A DNA stretch of 64,000 bases from UBA952 sp044361535 (GTDB lineage: Bacteria; Bacteroidota; Bacteroidia; Flavobacteriales_D; Crocinitomicaceae): positions 186,001 to 250,000 of the forward strand of contig JBIKIQ010000002.1 in NCBI GenBank assembly GCA_044361535.1, in the 5' to 3' direction. Shown here in pieces: positions 36,326 to 45,116 of the stretch. The notes below the pieces were generated by a model. It had not been told where the DNA came from, did no database searches, and worked only from the letters and a program-made list of their open reading frames with translations. The position numbers and the translations under genes are program-made. Numbering within the stretch: position 1 is the first letter of the stretch; every line of letters starts with the position of its first letter.

Positions 36326-37507
36326 TTAATACAAAAAGTTATTATACGGATATCGCACCTTAAATATCTCCTTTGCTTCAACATACAATTGCTCTCGCAA
36401 TTCTTCAATATTTTCCTTGGTATGCGCTGAAATAAAAATGCACTTCGTATTATTCAATTTCGACATCCAGGTTTTTTTGAGATTTTCAAGCGACTGTATT
36501 TCCTCATCTAACTCTTGATTGGTAGCTAAATAAGCATCTATTTTGTTGAAGACTAATACAGTTGGTTTTTCTTCTTTATCAATTTCTTGCAGAGTTTCAT
36601 TAACCACCCGAAAGTGATCTTCAAAATTGGGATGAGAAATATCGAGAACATGAACCAATAAATCCGCTTCTCTTACTTCATCCAACGTAGATTTGAACGA
36701 TTCAATCAATTGATGAGGTAATTTTCGTATAAATCCAACGGTATCCGTCAATAGAAATGGAAGATTGTTGATGACTACTTTTCGCACCGTCGTATCAAGT
36801 GTCGCAAATAATTTATTCTCAGCAAATACCTCAGATTTCGAAAGTAAATTCATCAAGGTGCTTTTACCGACATTTGTATATCCAACAAGTGCTACACGAA
36901 CCAATTGCCCACGATTACTACGTTGTACAAACATTTGTTTATCAATTTCTCGCAGTTTTTCTTTCAAAAGTGCAATGCGTGTTTGAATAATTCGTCTATC
37001 GGTTTCAATCTGTGTTTCTCCAGGTCCACGCATTCCAATCCCACCCTTTTGACGCTCCAAGTGTGTCCACATGCGGGTTAGTCGCGGTAACATATATTGT
37101 AACTGTGCCAATTCAACTTGTGTTTTTGCATGTGAAGTCCGTGCCCTACTCGCAAAAATATCTAGGATTAATATTGTCCGATCTAAGATTTTACAGCCTA
37201 ATTCACGTTCAATATTTCGCAATTGAGAAGGAGAAAGTTCGTCGTCAAAAATCACTAAATTGATTTCGTTCTCCTCAATAAATTGTTTTATTTCATCTAA
37301 TTTACCAGTTCCTACATACGTTTTTGGATTGGGGTAGGGTAATTTTTGAAAAAAATGAGTAACCGTAATTGCTCCTGCAGTGGTAGCTAAAAATTCTAAT
37401 TCACTAATATAATCAATAGCTATTTCTTCCGTAATATCGGATGAAATTACACCAACCAAAACACAACGTTCTTCAACTGCGTCAACAGTTACATGTCCAA
37501 CACTCAT
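36326..37507 (-). CDS. hflX: Ribosome-associated GTPase HflX
   Basis: HflX binds the 50S subunit and splits stalled ribosomes. The glycine-rich N-terminal domain and linker (QKGGIGMRGPGETQIETDRR) are followed by the G domain: G1 GYTNVGKST (209-217), G3 DTVGFIRKLPHQLIESF and G4 NKID. The 393-residue length is typical. Its ATG directly follows the stop of the cytochrome c gene with no gap, so it is probably cotranscribed with the cytochrome pair. The 130 bases separating its end from the convergent adhesin gene show no clear terminator. Confidence 0.95.
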   Translation of the reverse strand: MSVGHVTVDAVEERCVLVGVISSDITEEIAIDYISELEFLATTAGAITVTHFFQKLPYPNPKTYVGTGKLDEIKQFIEENEINLVIFDDELSPSQLRNIERELGCKILDRTILILDIFASRARTSHAKTQVELAQLQYMLPRLTRMWTHLERQKGGIGMRGPGETQIETDRRIIQTRIALLKEKLREIDKQMFVQRSNRGQLVRVALVGYTNVGKSTLMNLLSKSEVFAENKLFATLDTTVRKVVINNLPFLLTDTVGFIRKLPHQLIESFKSTLDEVREADLLVHVLDISHPNFEDHFRVVNETLQEIDKEEKPTVLVFNKIDAYLATNQELDEEIQSLENLKKTWMSKLNNTKCIFISAHTKENIEELREQLYVEAKEIFKVRYPYNNFLY

Positions 37508-37855
37508 TTATTTCCTCAGGGTTTTAACGAATTCCGCTAAGTTCTTGATTTTTGACGGATCTTGAATTACATCTTTCATTGCAGGCATGTTGTTTTTACC
37601 ATTTGTAATGATTTCAATCATTTCCGAATCCGTAAAGTTTGATTTGGATAAATCTTTAGAACCTGAACCACCTAATTTTCCATCCATTCCATGACAAGAA
37701 GCACAATTTAACGTATATAAATCTTTGGCCTCTTCTTGTGGAGATTTTGGTTTTTCAACAGTGGGTTCATTAGCTTCACCACATGATTGAAAAACCCATA
37801 CAATAGAAAGGATTCCTATTAAAACCAGCCTGCGCCCAATTGTCTGAATGGCCAT
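37508..37855 (-). CDS. Small cytochrome c lipoprotein
   Basis: A lipoprotein signal (residues 1-24) ends in VFQSC with Cys25 as the lipidation site. One heme-binding motif, CASCH (Cys51, Cys54, His55), and a distal NNMPAM (Met90 or Met93 as axial ligand) define a class I cytochrome c of 115 residues. It would be a membrane-anchored periplasmic electron carrier. It overlaps the preceding membrane protein gene by 37 bases and abuts hflX. Its redox partner is unknown; the adjoining cytochrome b-like protein is an obvious candidate. Confidence 0.88.
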   Translation of the reverse strand: MAIQTIGRRLVLIGILSIVWVFQSCGEANEPTVEKPKSPQEEAKDLYTLNCASCHGMDGKLGGSGSKDLSKSNFTDSEMIEIITNGKNNMPAMKDVIQDPSKIKNLAEFVKTLRK

Positions 37856-38253
37856 GGAATTGAAGCTATTATTAAGATTAAACCAATTGCGTAGAAAAGC
37901 AATATTGTCTTGTGTTTTTTAGAAGGTTCGGAGGCTCGTTTTGCTTTTGCATGACCGATTGTAACAAGAATTATTGCTATAATCATTAATAAAATATGTT
38001 CCATGCCATAAAACCTTAAAACACCAGTTTTCTCAGTCATCCATCCCTCCACAAAACTAACTTTTGAGGAGGTGAAATATAGAATCAGTCCAATCACCAA
38101 TTGAATGTGTAAGGACACCATGGCAAACATATTCACTAACCGATCACTTTTGGCATAAAAATCTTTTTTGCGGAGTGCATTAAAAATTGCGTAAACTAAA
38201 AGTCCTAAAACCACCCATCTCAATCCGGAGTGCGCGCGTACAAGAATTTCCAT
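37819..38253 (-). CDS. Four-helix membrane protein, cytochrome b-like
   Basis: The 144 residues hold about four hydrophobic segments. Conserved-looking His residues occur at the start (VRAHSGLRW), in the second segment (VSLHIQLVIGL), and in the third (GMEHILLMI and TIGHAKAKR), which could coordinate heme. Flavobacterial homologues of this size are often labelled cytochrome B, but I know of no experimental function. Tight overlap with the cytochrome c gene supports a shared electron-transfer role. Confidence 0.6.
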   Translation of the reverse strand: MEILVRAHSGLRWVVLGLLVYAIFNALRKKDFYAKSDRLVNMFAMVSLHIQLVIGLILYFTSSKVSFVEGWMTEKTGVLRFYGMEHILLMIIAIILVTIGHAKAKRASEPSKKHKTILLFYAIGLILIIASIPWPFRQLGAGWF

Positions 38254-38312
38254 AAATTATTTTTTTGTAAAGTTAACGAATTTGCCAGGTAAAAGTTCGA
38301 TTAAAACCAAAA

Positions 38313-39602
38313 TTAACTCAACTCCTCCATGTAATTCAATTCTTTTCCAAATGTTTCTTTCAATCTAGAAATACTAAAAATAGAAAGTGAAATAAAAAGA
38401 ATGCCGACAATTAGGGCAGAAATTCCTTCATTGAAATTTATTGATAGTAAAATGCCAAACAATAAAACAACTAAATTCACGGACCCTCTGACAAAATTAG
38501 GAATTGTATTAGCTGCAGTTGATCGAATGTTTGTACCAAATTGTTCTGCAGCGATTGTTACAAAAATAGCCCAATAGCCAGTTCCTGTGCCTAATAAGAA
38601 ACACATGAAGTAATAGGTGTTTAAAGAAATTCCATTCATGAAGAATAAAAAGATTATTGTAAGAATAAGCGTAAAAATTAGATAGATGTAGACCACTATT
38701 TTTCTGCTTTTTAGTAATTGACTTAAAATCCCAGAAAGTAAATCACCAAACGACAGACCAATATAAGCATACATTACAGCTGTTCCATTTACTACGCCCG
38801 GCACGCCCAACCAAGGTCCAAAATTATCTTTTGAGTTCATAATCAATAGCCCAATAACATACCAGATTGGAATTCCTATTAAGATGCAATGAATATACTT
38901 TATTAAATTATTCCGATTGTAAAAAATTAATCGTAAATCCCCTTTTTTAACGCCGCTTTCATGTTTTATATTTTGAAAAAAATGGGATTCAATAGTCCCT
39001 ACTCGCATAAATAATAAAACTAATCCCATCAACCCTCCGATAATATATGCTACCTGCCAATTAGCAAATGATTGACCTGTTAATTCTGAAAGTAAATGAC
39101 CAATTGTTTGCCCCTTAGCACCGACTAGTGATGCAACTACCGCACCTAATGCACCAAAGGTTACAATTACCATTGTTCCATATCCACGTTTTTCTTTAGA
39201 CATCATTTCTGAAACTAGGGTAATGCCTGCGCCTAATTCTCCTGCTAAACCAATTCCAGCGATAATGCGAACAACCGCATAAGTAGAAACATCTGTTACA
39301 AAGGCATTGGCTAGATTGGCTATGGAGTAGAGGAGGATTGATCCAAAAAGAACCTTTAATCGCCCTTTTTTGTCACCTAATATTCCCCATAAAAGTCCGC
39401 CAATCAACATTCCTAACATTTGCATATTGAAGAGAAATTTTCCTGTATTTGCTTTAGTCAACGCATCTGCTCCAACCATGATTTGGTCTAAACTTTCAGA
39501 TTTCACGACACCAAAAAGAACTAGGTCATATATGTCAACAAAATATCCAAGAGCGGCAACAATTATAATTAGCAGGATTTGCTTATTCGAATTTGTTTTC
39601 AT
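38313..39602 (-). CDS. MFS transporter, metabolite:H+ symporter type
   Basis: About 12 membrane segments in 429 residues. The motif between helices 2 and 3, LLWGILGDKKGRLKVLFGS, is the MFS signature, and GYFVDIYDLVLFGVV in helix 1 resembles sugar/organic acid symporters. IIAGIGLAGELGAGITLVSE continues the family pattern. The substrate cannot be inferred; it lies alone between the cytochrome pair and the BI-1 gene, with 59 bases on its downstream side. Confidence 0.8.
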   Translation of the reverse strand: MKTNSNKQILLIIIVAALGYFVDIYDLVLFGVVKSESLDQIMVGADALTKANTGKFLFNMQMLGMLIGGLLWGILGDKKGRLKVLFGSILLYSIANLANAFVTDVSTYAVVRIIAGIGLAGELGAGITLVSEMMSKEKRGYGTMVIVTFGALGAVVASLVGAKGQTIGHLLSELTGQSFANWQVAYIIGGLMGLVLLFMRVGTIESHFFQNIKHESGVKKGDLRLIFYNRNNLIKYIHCILIGIPIWYVIGLLIMNSKDNFGPWLGVPGVVNGTAVMYAYIGLSFGDLLSGILSQLLKSRKIVVYIYLIFTLILTIIFLFFMNGISLNTYYFMCFLLGTGTGYWAIFVTIAAEQFGTNIRSTAANTIPNFVRGSVNLVVLLFGILLSINFNEGISALIVGILFISLSIFSISRLKETFGKELNYMEELS

Positions 39603-39655
39603 TAAACGAATATACCTAGAAATTATACTTTTCGAGCTGATTTTCTACTTTTTGA

Positions 39656-39686
39656 ACAAAAAAAAGAGCCCAAAAATGGACTCTTA
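39656..39686 (-). terminator. Terminator after the BI-1 gene
   Basis: On the minus strand AAGAGTCC pairs with GGCTCTT (one mismatch) around a short AT-rich loop, followed by a run of eight T. It closes the mtaB-PTPS-folE-BI-1 transcription unit. Confidence 0.7.
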
Positions 39687-39708
39687 CTATAAAACAATGG
39701 TTTTTATA

Positions 39709-40419
39709 TTAATCTCTACCCCCTAAAATGCGAAGTAATGAAAGAAACAAATTGATAAATAGAATATACAGCTGTAATCCCCCGATTAAAGACAATTTAT
39801 TCCTTTCTTCTTCCGAAATGCCTGGAGTTTGCGCAATCATTTTTAATTGTTGCATTTGATACGCTGTTAATCCTGTAAAAACAAAGACACCTAAAACGGA
39901 TATAATAAAGCTAAAACCATCACTTTGTAAGAATAAATTTACGATTCCGGCGATGAACATCCCAATAAAAACCATGTATAATAAACTTCCAAATTTCGTT
40001 AAATCTGTTTTTGTTGTATAGCCTAACACAGCCATGGCTGCAAAAGCTCCAGCAGAAACGAAGAACGTCATGGCAATTGCACTTATTTCATAAATCAAGA
40101 ATATAGTGGATAAACTCAAGCCCATTAACCCAGCGTATGCAACGAACAATGCTAGGAGGGCAGTCATTGACAATCTATTGTAGGCCATTTGAATCAGTAA
40201 TCCAAGACCTACTGGGGCGAAAACCACAATATAAAACAAGGGAGAAAGACCAGTTCCTTCTGCGTTCACAAAGTAGGTTCCAATGAACTCTTTATTACCT
40301 GCCATGTATGCAATTAAGCCTGAGATTGATAAAGCACCAAACATGTAGGAATAAACATTTCTAAAAAATACACGAGTTGCTTCTTGCGTGTACGTTTCTT
40401 GATTTAAATAATTGCTCAT
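39709..40419 (-). CDS. Bax inhibitor-1/YccA family membrane protein
   Basis: The 236 residues contain about seven hydrophobic segments and match the BI-1 family pattern (FFRNVYSYMFGALSISGLIA at the N-terminus and GGLQLYILFINLFLSLLRIL at the C-terminus). Characterised members act as proton-sensitive calcium leak channels or FtsH modulators; the role here is not known. It begins 2 bases after folE, so it is part of the operon starting at mtaB. Confidence 0.9.
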   Translation of the reverse strand: MSNYLNQETYTQEATRVFFRNVYSYMFGALSISGLIAYMAGNKEFIGTYFVNAEGTGLSPLFYIVVFAPVGLGLLIQMAYNRLSMTALLALFVAYAGLMGLSLSTIFLIYEISAIAMTFFVSAGAFAAMAVLGYTTKTDLTKFGSLLYMVFIGMFIAGIVNLFLQSDGFSFIISVLGVFVFTGLTAYQMQQLKMIAQTPGISEEERNKLSLIGGLQLYILFINLFLSLLRILGGRD

Positions 40420-40421
40420 AA

Positions 40422-41012
40422 CTAATTGTTTTTTGTTTGTACTAAAGTAATAAATTCTTTTCTAGTTGCATCATTGTTTAAAAAAATTCCTGTAAAAGCA
40501 CTAGTTGCGGTGCGAGAATTTTGCTTTTGAACACCTCGCATTTGCATACACATGTGCGCACATTCAATTACTACCGCTACACCTTTTGGGTTCAGGGTTC
40601 GTTGAACGCAATCACGAATTTCAATCGTTAATCTTTCTTGTACCTGCAAACGTCTTGCATAAGCATCGACCACTCTAGGTATTTTACTCAATCCAACAAT
40701 CTTCCCTGCTGGAACGTAAGCAATATGGGCTTTGCCAAAAAACGGTAACATATGATGTTCACAGAGTGAATAAACTTCAATATCCTTAACTATAACCATT
40801 TCAGAGTATTCTTCGTGAAAAATGGCTTCGTTCATTATATCATCAGGGTTTACTTGATTTCCACTTGTAAGAAATTGTAGAGATTTTGCAACGCGTTCCG
40901 GAGTTTTTAGAAGCCCTTCGCGCTCAACATCTTCTCCCAAATTGAGAAGGATATTCTTATATAATGATGAAAGTTTTGTGGTGTTTTTTTCAAGATCTTT
41001 ATTATCAGACAT
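40422..41012 (-). CDS. folE: GTP cyclohydrolase I
   Basis: It converts GTP to 7,8-dihydroneopterin triphosphate, the first step to folate, queuosine and biopterin. Zinc and active-site motifs are clear: CEHHMLPFFGKAHIAYVP and CAHMCMQMRGVQ. I chose the ATG at 41012, one base after the stop of the upstream gene (TAAAATG), giving 196 residues; an ATG at 41066 would overlap the upstream gene by 53 bases. The adjoining PTPS homologue would use its product. Confidence 0.95.
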   Translation of the reverse strand: MSDNKDLEKNTTKLSSLYKNILLNLGEDVEREGLLKTPERVAKSLQFLTSGNQVNPDDIMNEAIFHEEYSEMVIVKDIEVYSLCEHHMLPFFGKAHIAYVPAGKIVGLSKIPRVVDAYARRLQVQERLTIEIRDCVQRTLNPKGVAVVIECAHMCMQMRGVQKQNSRTATSAFTGIFLNNDATRKEFITLVQTKNN

Positions 41013-41013
41013 T

Positions 41014-41445
41014 TTAATAGGGTTGTTTGCCTCCGTAATATTCGACGAAGTTATTTTCTGTTTCAATTAACTTTATTTTCGCAAGTTCACCTCCAGACTC
41101 GCGAATTGGATTTTCCAAAATTTTCCAAATTTCAATAGCTAAGTTTTCAGTAGAAGCCAAAATATCTTTCATAAATGGAACATCCAGATTTAGATTTTTG
41201 TGATCAAGAGGTTCAATAATTAACTCTTTAACAATTCTGCTTAAATCTTTCAGGTTAATAACAAAACCTGTATCTGGATTAGGCAAGCCTTTCACAGTTA
41301 CATATAATGTAAAATTATGTCCATGCCAATTATGATTGCTGCATTTACCAAAAATTTGATCATTCTTTTCTTGACTCCAATCCTCTCGCCATAGTTTATG
41401 TGCTGCATTAAATGTCTCTCGCCGCGTAATGTAACAAGTACTCAC
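41014..41445 (-). CDS. 6-pyruvoyl-tetrahydropterin synthase family protein
   Basis: The fold uses dihydroneopterin triphosphate to make 6-pyruvoyl- or 6-carboxy-tetrahydropterin. Zinc ligands are the His in FNAAHKL and the two in HGHNF. The catalytic Cys is spaced as Cys-x5-His-Gly-His (FGKCSNHNWHGHN). As I recall the family, that spacing belongs to biopterin-type synthases, while QueD has Cys-x3-His-Gly-His. The 143 residues resemble eukaryotic-like enzymes in length. It lies between mtaB (3 bases) and folE (1 base). A biopterin role is therefore possible, but queuosine synthesis cannot be ruled out. Confidence 0.85.
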   Translation of the reverse strand: MSTCYITRRETFNAAHKLWREDWSQEKNDQIFGKCSNHNWHGHNFTLYVTVKGLPNPDTGFVINLKDLSRIVKELIIEPLDHKNLNLDVPFMKDILASTENLAIEIWKILENPIRESGGELAKIKLIETENNFVEYYGGKQPY

Positions 41446-41448
41446 TTT

Positions 41449-42759
41449 TTATTTTTTTACAATTTCACAATCCATTGAATCGTCAGAATTCACTTTGACC
41501 AGTTTTACTTCAACTAATTTATTTGCCAAAGATAAATCAAATGGAATTCTAACCTTTACATAATTATCAGTAAATCCATACATCCATCCTTCATCTTGTT
41601 CACTTTCGATTAAAGCTGTACGTATTTGACCTTTGTTTTGTTCATAAAAATGCCTTTTTTTTCTGTCTGAAAGTAAATGAAGGATTTTACTTCTCTCACG
41701 ACGAATTTCCGTAGGTACTGAATCACCCATTTTAATTGCCGTGGTATTTGCTCTTTCAGAATAGGTAAATACATGCAAATAGGAAATATCTATTTCTTTC
41801 AAGAAATCCACAGTTTTAGCAAATTCTTCATCCGTTTCACCGGGAAAACCAACAATTACATCCACGCCAATGCAACAATCGGGATTATGTTTTTTAATTG
41901 TAGCAACTCTTTCTGCATAAAGTTCCGTCTCGTATTTTCTTCGCATAGCTTTTAGCATGGCATTACTCCCTGATTGAAGCGGTATATGAAAATGTGGTAC
42001 GAATCTTTTTGAAAGGTTCAGACAAAAGTTTATTATTTCATTAGATAATAGATTAGGTTCAATGGATGAAATTCTAAAACGATCAATTCCTTCCACTTTA
42101 TCCAATTCTTGAACCAATTCATTAAAATTCTCTGCCTCACCTTGACCGAAATCACCTATGTTTACTCCTGTCAGAACGATTTCCTTAATTTCTGTTTGAG
42201 CAATTTTCTCGGCTTCTTTTACTGTTTCGCTTATTGATGCATTTCTACTTTTTCCCCGAGCTAGAGGAATGGTGCAGAAGGTGCAAAAATAATCACATCC
42301 ATCTTGTACTTTTAAAAATGACCTCGTCCTATCTCCATAGGAAAAAGAAGGAACAAAATCTACTGTTTTCTTTATTGAATCGTACTTAACGATTGATTTT
42401 TCCGGCTTTGATTCTAATTTATCTATATGATCTAATAAATTAAATTTTTCATTGGCTCCAAGAACTAGGTCAACCCCTGGGATTCTTCCAATTTCGTCAG
42501 GTTTTAATTGGGCATAGCAACCTACGATAGCAATTAATGCGTTTGAATTTATTTTTTGAGCGCGTTTTACGAGTTGTTTGCATTTTTTATCAGCATTTTC
42601 AGTCACTGAACACGTGTTTATAATGAACACATCTGGATTTTCTTCAAAATCAACCTTCCCATAACCACCTTCTTCAAACAATCGGGCAAGAGTAGAAGTT
42701 TCTGAAAAATTTAATTTGCAACCTAGAGTGTAAAACGCAACTTTCTTAAATTGATTCAT
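41449..42759 (-). CDS. mtaB: tRNA threonylcarbamoyladenosine methylthiotransferase
   Basis: This radical-SAM enzyme adds a methylthio group to t6A37 of tRNAs reading ANN codons. The N-terminal MTTase domain has FYTLGCKLNFSE and INTCSVTENADKKC cysteines for one cluster, the radical-SAM motif is CDYFCTFCTIPLARGKSR, and a TRAM domain ends the protein. The GCKLN sequence and 436-residue length favour MtaB over MiaB. It is the first gene of an operon with PTPS, folE and BI-1. Confidence 0.93.
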   Translation of the reverse strand: MNQFKKVAFYTLGCKLNFSETSTLARLFEEGGYGKVDFEENPDVFIINTCSVTENADKKCKQLVKRAQKINSNALIAIVGCYAQLKPDEIGRIPGVDLVLGANEKFNLLDHIDKLESKPEKSIVKYDSIKKTVDFVPSFSYGDRTRSFLKVQDGCDYFCTFCTIPLARGKSRNASISETVKEAEKIAQTEIKEIVLTGVNIGDFGQGEAENFNELVQELDKVEGIDRFRISSIEPNLLSNEIINFCLNLSKRFVPHFHIPLQSGSNAMLKAMRRKYETELYAERVATIKKHNPDCCIGVDVIVGFPGETDEEFAKTVDFLKEIDISYLHVFTYSERANTTAIKMGDSVPTEIRRERSKILHLLSDRKKRHFYEQNKGQIRTALIESEQDEGWMYGFTDNYVKVRIPFDLSLANKLVEVKLVKVNSDDSMDCEIVKK

Positions 42760-42766
42760 AGGACAG

Positions 42767-42774
42767 CAAAGGTA
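42767..42774 (-). promoter_or_regulatory. mtaB promoter -7 box
   Basis: TACCTTTG on the minus strand matches TAnnTTTG and ends 7 bases before the mtaB ATG. No convincing -33 TTTG is seen, so confidence is limited. Confidence 0.35.
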
Positions 42775-42817
42775 AGTCTAATTTAAAAAAGAGTGTTCAG
42801 TATTTTGAATAAAGCAA

Positions 42818-43192
42818 TCAATCTTTTGGGGTTACGAATACCTTAAAGCGAAGTTTTTCTCTTTTTTTTCGAGTATTGGTTGAAAGATAAATAATTCTAT
42901 CTTGAAAATAGTATTTGCCATTCGTATCAAATACCACGTCGATAAAGGCTTGATCGCCAGGCTTGATTGATTCCTTTGGTAAAGTTACGTTCGTACATGT
43001 ACATTCAGCCTCAAAACCATAAAATTCTAATGGGGCTTTGCCTGTATTTTTCACAACATACCGATATTTTAATTTCTCACCTTCTGTAGTTTTTGGAAAG
43101 CGAATGGTTTTATTAGCAGCATAAAAAACCGCTCTCTGCGTCAAAACAGGAGCGGTCATTAATAGGAACAAGTATACTAAAAGTCCTTTCAA
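42818..43192 (-). CDS. Small DUF1573 exported protein
   Basis: A signal peptide (residues ~1-18) is followed by one ASH/MSP-type immunoglobulin-like DUF1573 domain (KYRYVVKNTGKAPLEFYGFE, ECTCTNVTLPKESIKPGDQA). The 124-residue length is that of a minimal copy. Function is unknown. It begins 3 bases after a second DUF1573 gene and is probably cotranscribed with it. Confidence 0.8.
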   Translation of the reverse strand: MKGLLVYLFLLMTAPVLTQRAVFYAANKTIRFPKTTEGEKLKYRYVVKNTGKAPLEFYGFEAECTCTNVTLPKESIKPGDQAFIDVVFDTNGKYYFQDRIIYLSTNTRKKREKLRFKVFVTPKD

Positions 43193-43195
43193 GTC

Positions 43196-43651
43196 TTAGT
43201 TATTGGTTGGGGCACCTGAATTATTTACTGGAGCGCCGCTATCTGGAGCAGGTAAAACTTCTCCTTTAATACGTACAGTAACAATTCCTCCTTCAACATT
43301 TACAGCATTTGAAGTGATTGTTACAGATTTATTAATAGCACCTGGTCTTTTCGTGTCATATTTCACTTTGATTGAAGCTGATGCTCCCGGAGCAATAGGT
43401 TCTTTTGGCCATTCAGGAACTGTGCAACCACATGATCCTTTTGCATTTGAAATAACTAATGCTTCATTTCCTTCATTTGTAAAGTCAAATGTACAAGTAC
43501 CATCACCATCGTATTTAACTTGACCGTAATCATGTACTTCTTTATTGAATTTGATTTTAGGCCCCTTGGAAAGTTCTACTTGTGATGTTGCTGTTCCAGA
43601 AACAAACATTCCTGCTACAACTAAACCGATTGATAAGAATAAATTTTTCAT
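43196..43651 (-). CDS. DUF1573 exported protein
   Basis: A signal peptide (residues 1-23, ending TATSQ) precedes a DUF1573 domain (FDFTNEGNEALVISNAKGSC, CGCTVPEWPKEPIAPG), then a Pro/Ser/Asn-rich tail (PAPDSGAPVNNSGAPTNN). Such proteins are abundant in Flavobacteria and are presumed envelope-associated, but I know of no clear biochemical role. Its own promoter box lies upstream. Confidence 0.85.
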   Translation of the reverse strand: MKNLFLSIGLVVAGMFVSGTATSQVELSKGPKIKFNKEVHDYGQVKYDGDGTCTFDFTNEGNEALVISNAKGSCGCTVPEWPKEPIAPGASASIKVKYDTKRPGAINKSVTITSNAVNVEGGIVTVRIKGEVLPAPDSGAPVNNSGAPTNN

Positions 43652-43674
43652 TTTAGATGATTTTAAATTATAAA

Positions 43675-43682
43675 CAAATATA
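43675..43682 (-). promoter_or_regulatory. DUF1573 gene-pair promoter -7 box
   Basis: TATATTTG on the minus strand is a perfect TAnnTTTG box, 23 bases before the start codon. No TTTG is found at the normal -33 distance. Confidence 0.5.
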
Positions 43683-43743
43683 CACTGAATTAACTAGTGA
43701 TTTTTTCATTTAACACAATATTAACAAAATTAAAGATCGGCAA

Positions 43744-44334
43744 TTATTTAGAAATAACCACCGGTTCGTCAATATTTTTTAGACGTTCTTCAATTTCTTT
43801 TCTTTCTTGTTGGCCTTCAGGTGTTTTTGGCAAAGCCTTAATCCATAAATCGTAATAGGATTTTATTTTCTTGATGTCCCTTTTGTTATTAATGGCTTGA
43901 TCGTATTTATAAATTAAATCTTGAATAACAAATATTCTAAATTTGGACTGAGGGTATTTTATTAATAAGGTATCTCCATATTGTTCCTGTATCACTAAGT
44001 GCTTTCCGTGTCCAATTGGATAACCTGTTTCGGTAGTACAAAGAGCCATTAAGCAAGAATCTGCTTTAGCGTCCTTTGGGTATTTATTGTAGTATTCAAT
44101 TAATTGTGAAAAATAGGTCATGTAATGAATGTTACTAATTCTATTTCTTTGCTGCTTTTTGTACATAGAATCTTCAGCTATTTTGATTTCCTTCCAAAGC
44201 TCTTCCTTAGTGGAGGGATTCTTTTTTGCCTGAGGTGTTGGTTTTTTTTGATTGTCTGTTGAATTATCTTCGCTGCAAGAAACAATTGTTAAAGCGCATA
44301 AAAGACATGTTAATGTTAGGTAAAAATCTTTCAT
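43744..44334 (-). CDS. Lipoprotein of unknown function
   Basis: A lipoprotein signal ends in TIVSCSEDN, with Cys20 as the lipid site, followed by a Lys/Pro/Gln-rich linker (KKPTPQAKKNPSTKEEL). The rest (~45-196) is mainly helical with repeated Tyr-Lys segments (SQLIEYYNKYPKDAKADSCL, RIFVIQDLIYKYDQAINNK), suggesting TPR-like helical hairpins. I do not recognise a family. It overlaps def by 4 bases and so is likely cotranscribed with it. Confidence 0.6.
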   Translation of the reverse strand: MKDFYLTLTCLLCALTIVSCSEDNSTDNQKKPTPQAKKNPSTKEELWKEIKIAEDSMYKKQQRNRISNIHYMTYFSQLIEYYNKYPKDAKADSCLMALCTTETGYPIGHGKHLVIQEQYGDTLLIKYPQSKFRIFVIQDLIYKYDQAINNKRDIKKIKSYYDLWIKALPKTPEGQQERKEIEERLKNIDEPVVISK

Positions 44335-44918
44335 TTTTTTAAAGGGAATTTCATTTTGTAATCTGTTTCAATTGAACCTTTTGAAATGTTTTGAAGTCTT
44401 TTTTGCAAAAGCTTTCGCTTCAATACAGAAAGATGGTCTGTAAACAAGACTCCTTCAAGATGATCGTATTCATGCTGAATGATGCGAGCAGCATATCCTG
44501 AAAACGTTTCTTCGTGTAAATTCCAATTTTCATCAAAATAACTTATTTCAATAGTTTCATGACGATAAACATCTTCTCTTATTTTTGGAATAGATAAACA
44601 GCCTTCATTGAAACCCCATTTTTCGCCACTTTCCTTTTCAATAATTGGGTTGATAAAAACTTTTTTAAAATTTTCAATTCCCACTGCCCTTGGATCAACA
44701 TCTTTTTCATCTTCATCATCCGCAAAAGGACTACCATCAACAACAAAAAGCCGAATATTCTTACCGATTTGAGGAGCAGCTAGCCCAACACCTTTGGCGT
44801 TATACATAGTTTCGAACATGTTATCGATTAACACTGTCAGGTCGGTGTAATTTTCTTCTATCTCTTCTGAGAGCCTTTTTAAAACAGGATCACCATAAGC
44901 TACAATAGGTAAAATCAT
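44331..44918 (-). CDS. def: Peptide deformylase
   Basis: It removes the N-formyl group from new proteins. The three motifs are GVGLAAPQIG, EGCLSIP and QHEYDHLEG, carrying the metal ligands Cys and two His. I chose ATG at 44918 (MILPIVAYGDPVLK), the family's usual N-terminus; an ATG at 44969 would add 17 unrelated residues. The protein has an insertion (FADDEDEKDVDPRAVG) seen in Bacteroidota members. It is divergent from the ribosomal superoperon. Confidence 0.94.
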   Translation of the reverse strand: MILPIVAYGDPVLKRLSEEIEENYTDLTVLIDNMFETMYNAKGVGLAAPQIGKNIRLFVVDGSPFADDEDEKDVDPRAVGIENFKKVFINPIIEKESGEKWGFNEGCLSIPKIREDVYRHETIEISYFDENWNLHEETFSGYAARIIQHEYDHLEGVLFTDHLSVLKRKLLQKRLQNISKGSIETDYKMKFPLKK

Positions 44919-45116
44919 TCGGATAACTAGATTATTATTAATACTCATGCAAAAATACACTTCATTCAAATAACTTTATAATGTTTAAAGAAAAAAACCA
45001 AATAATTGGTTAGTTGCATGCTCAAACTTTTAAACGCATATTTATATTCTAAAACATTGCATTTCAGTTAATTTATAGTGTTGAAGAAAAAAAATCAGTT
45101 TTTTTTTAACTTTAAC

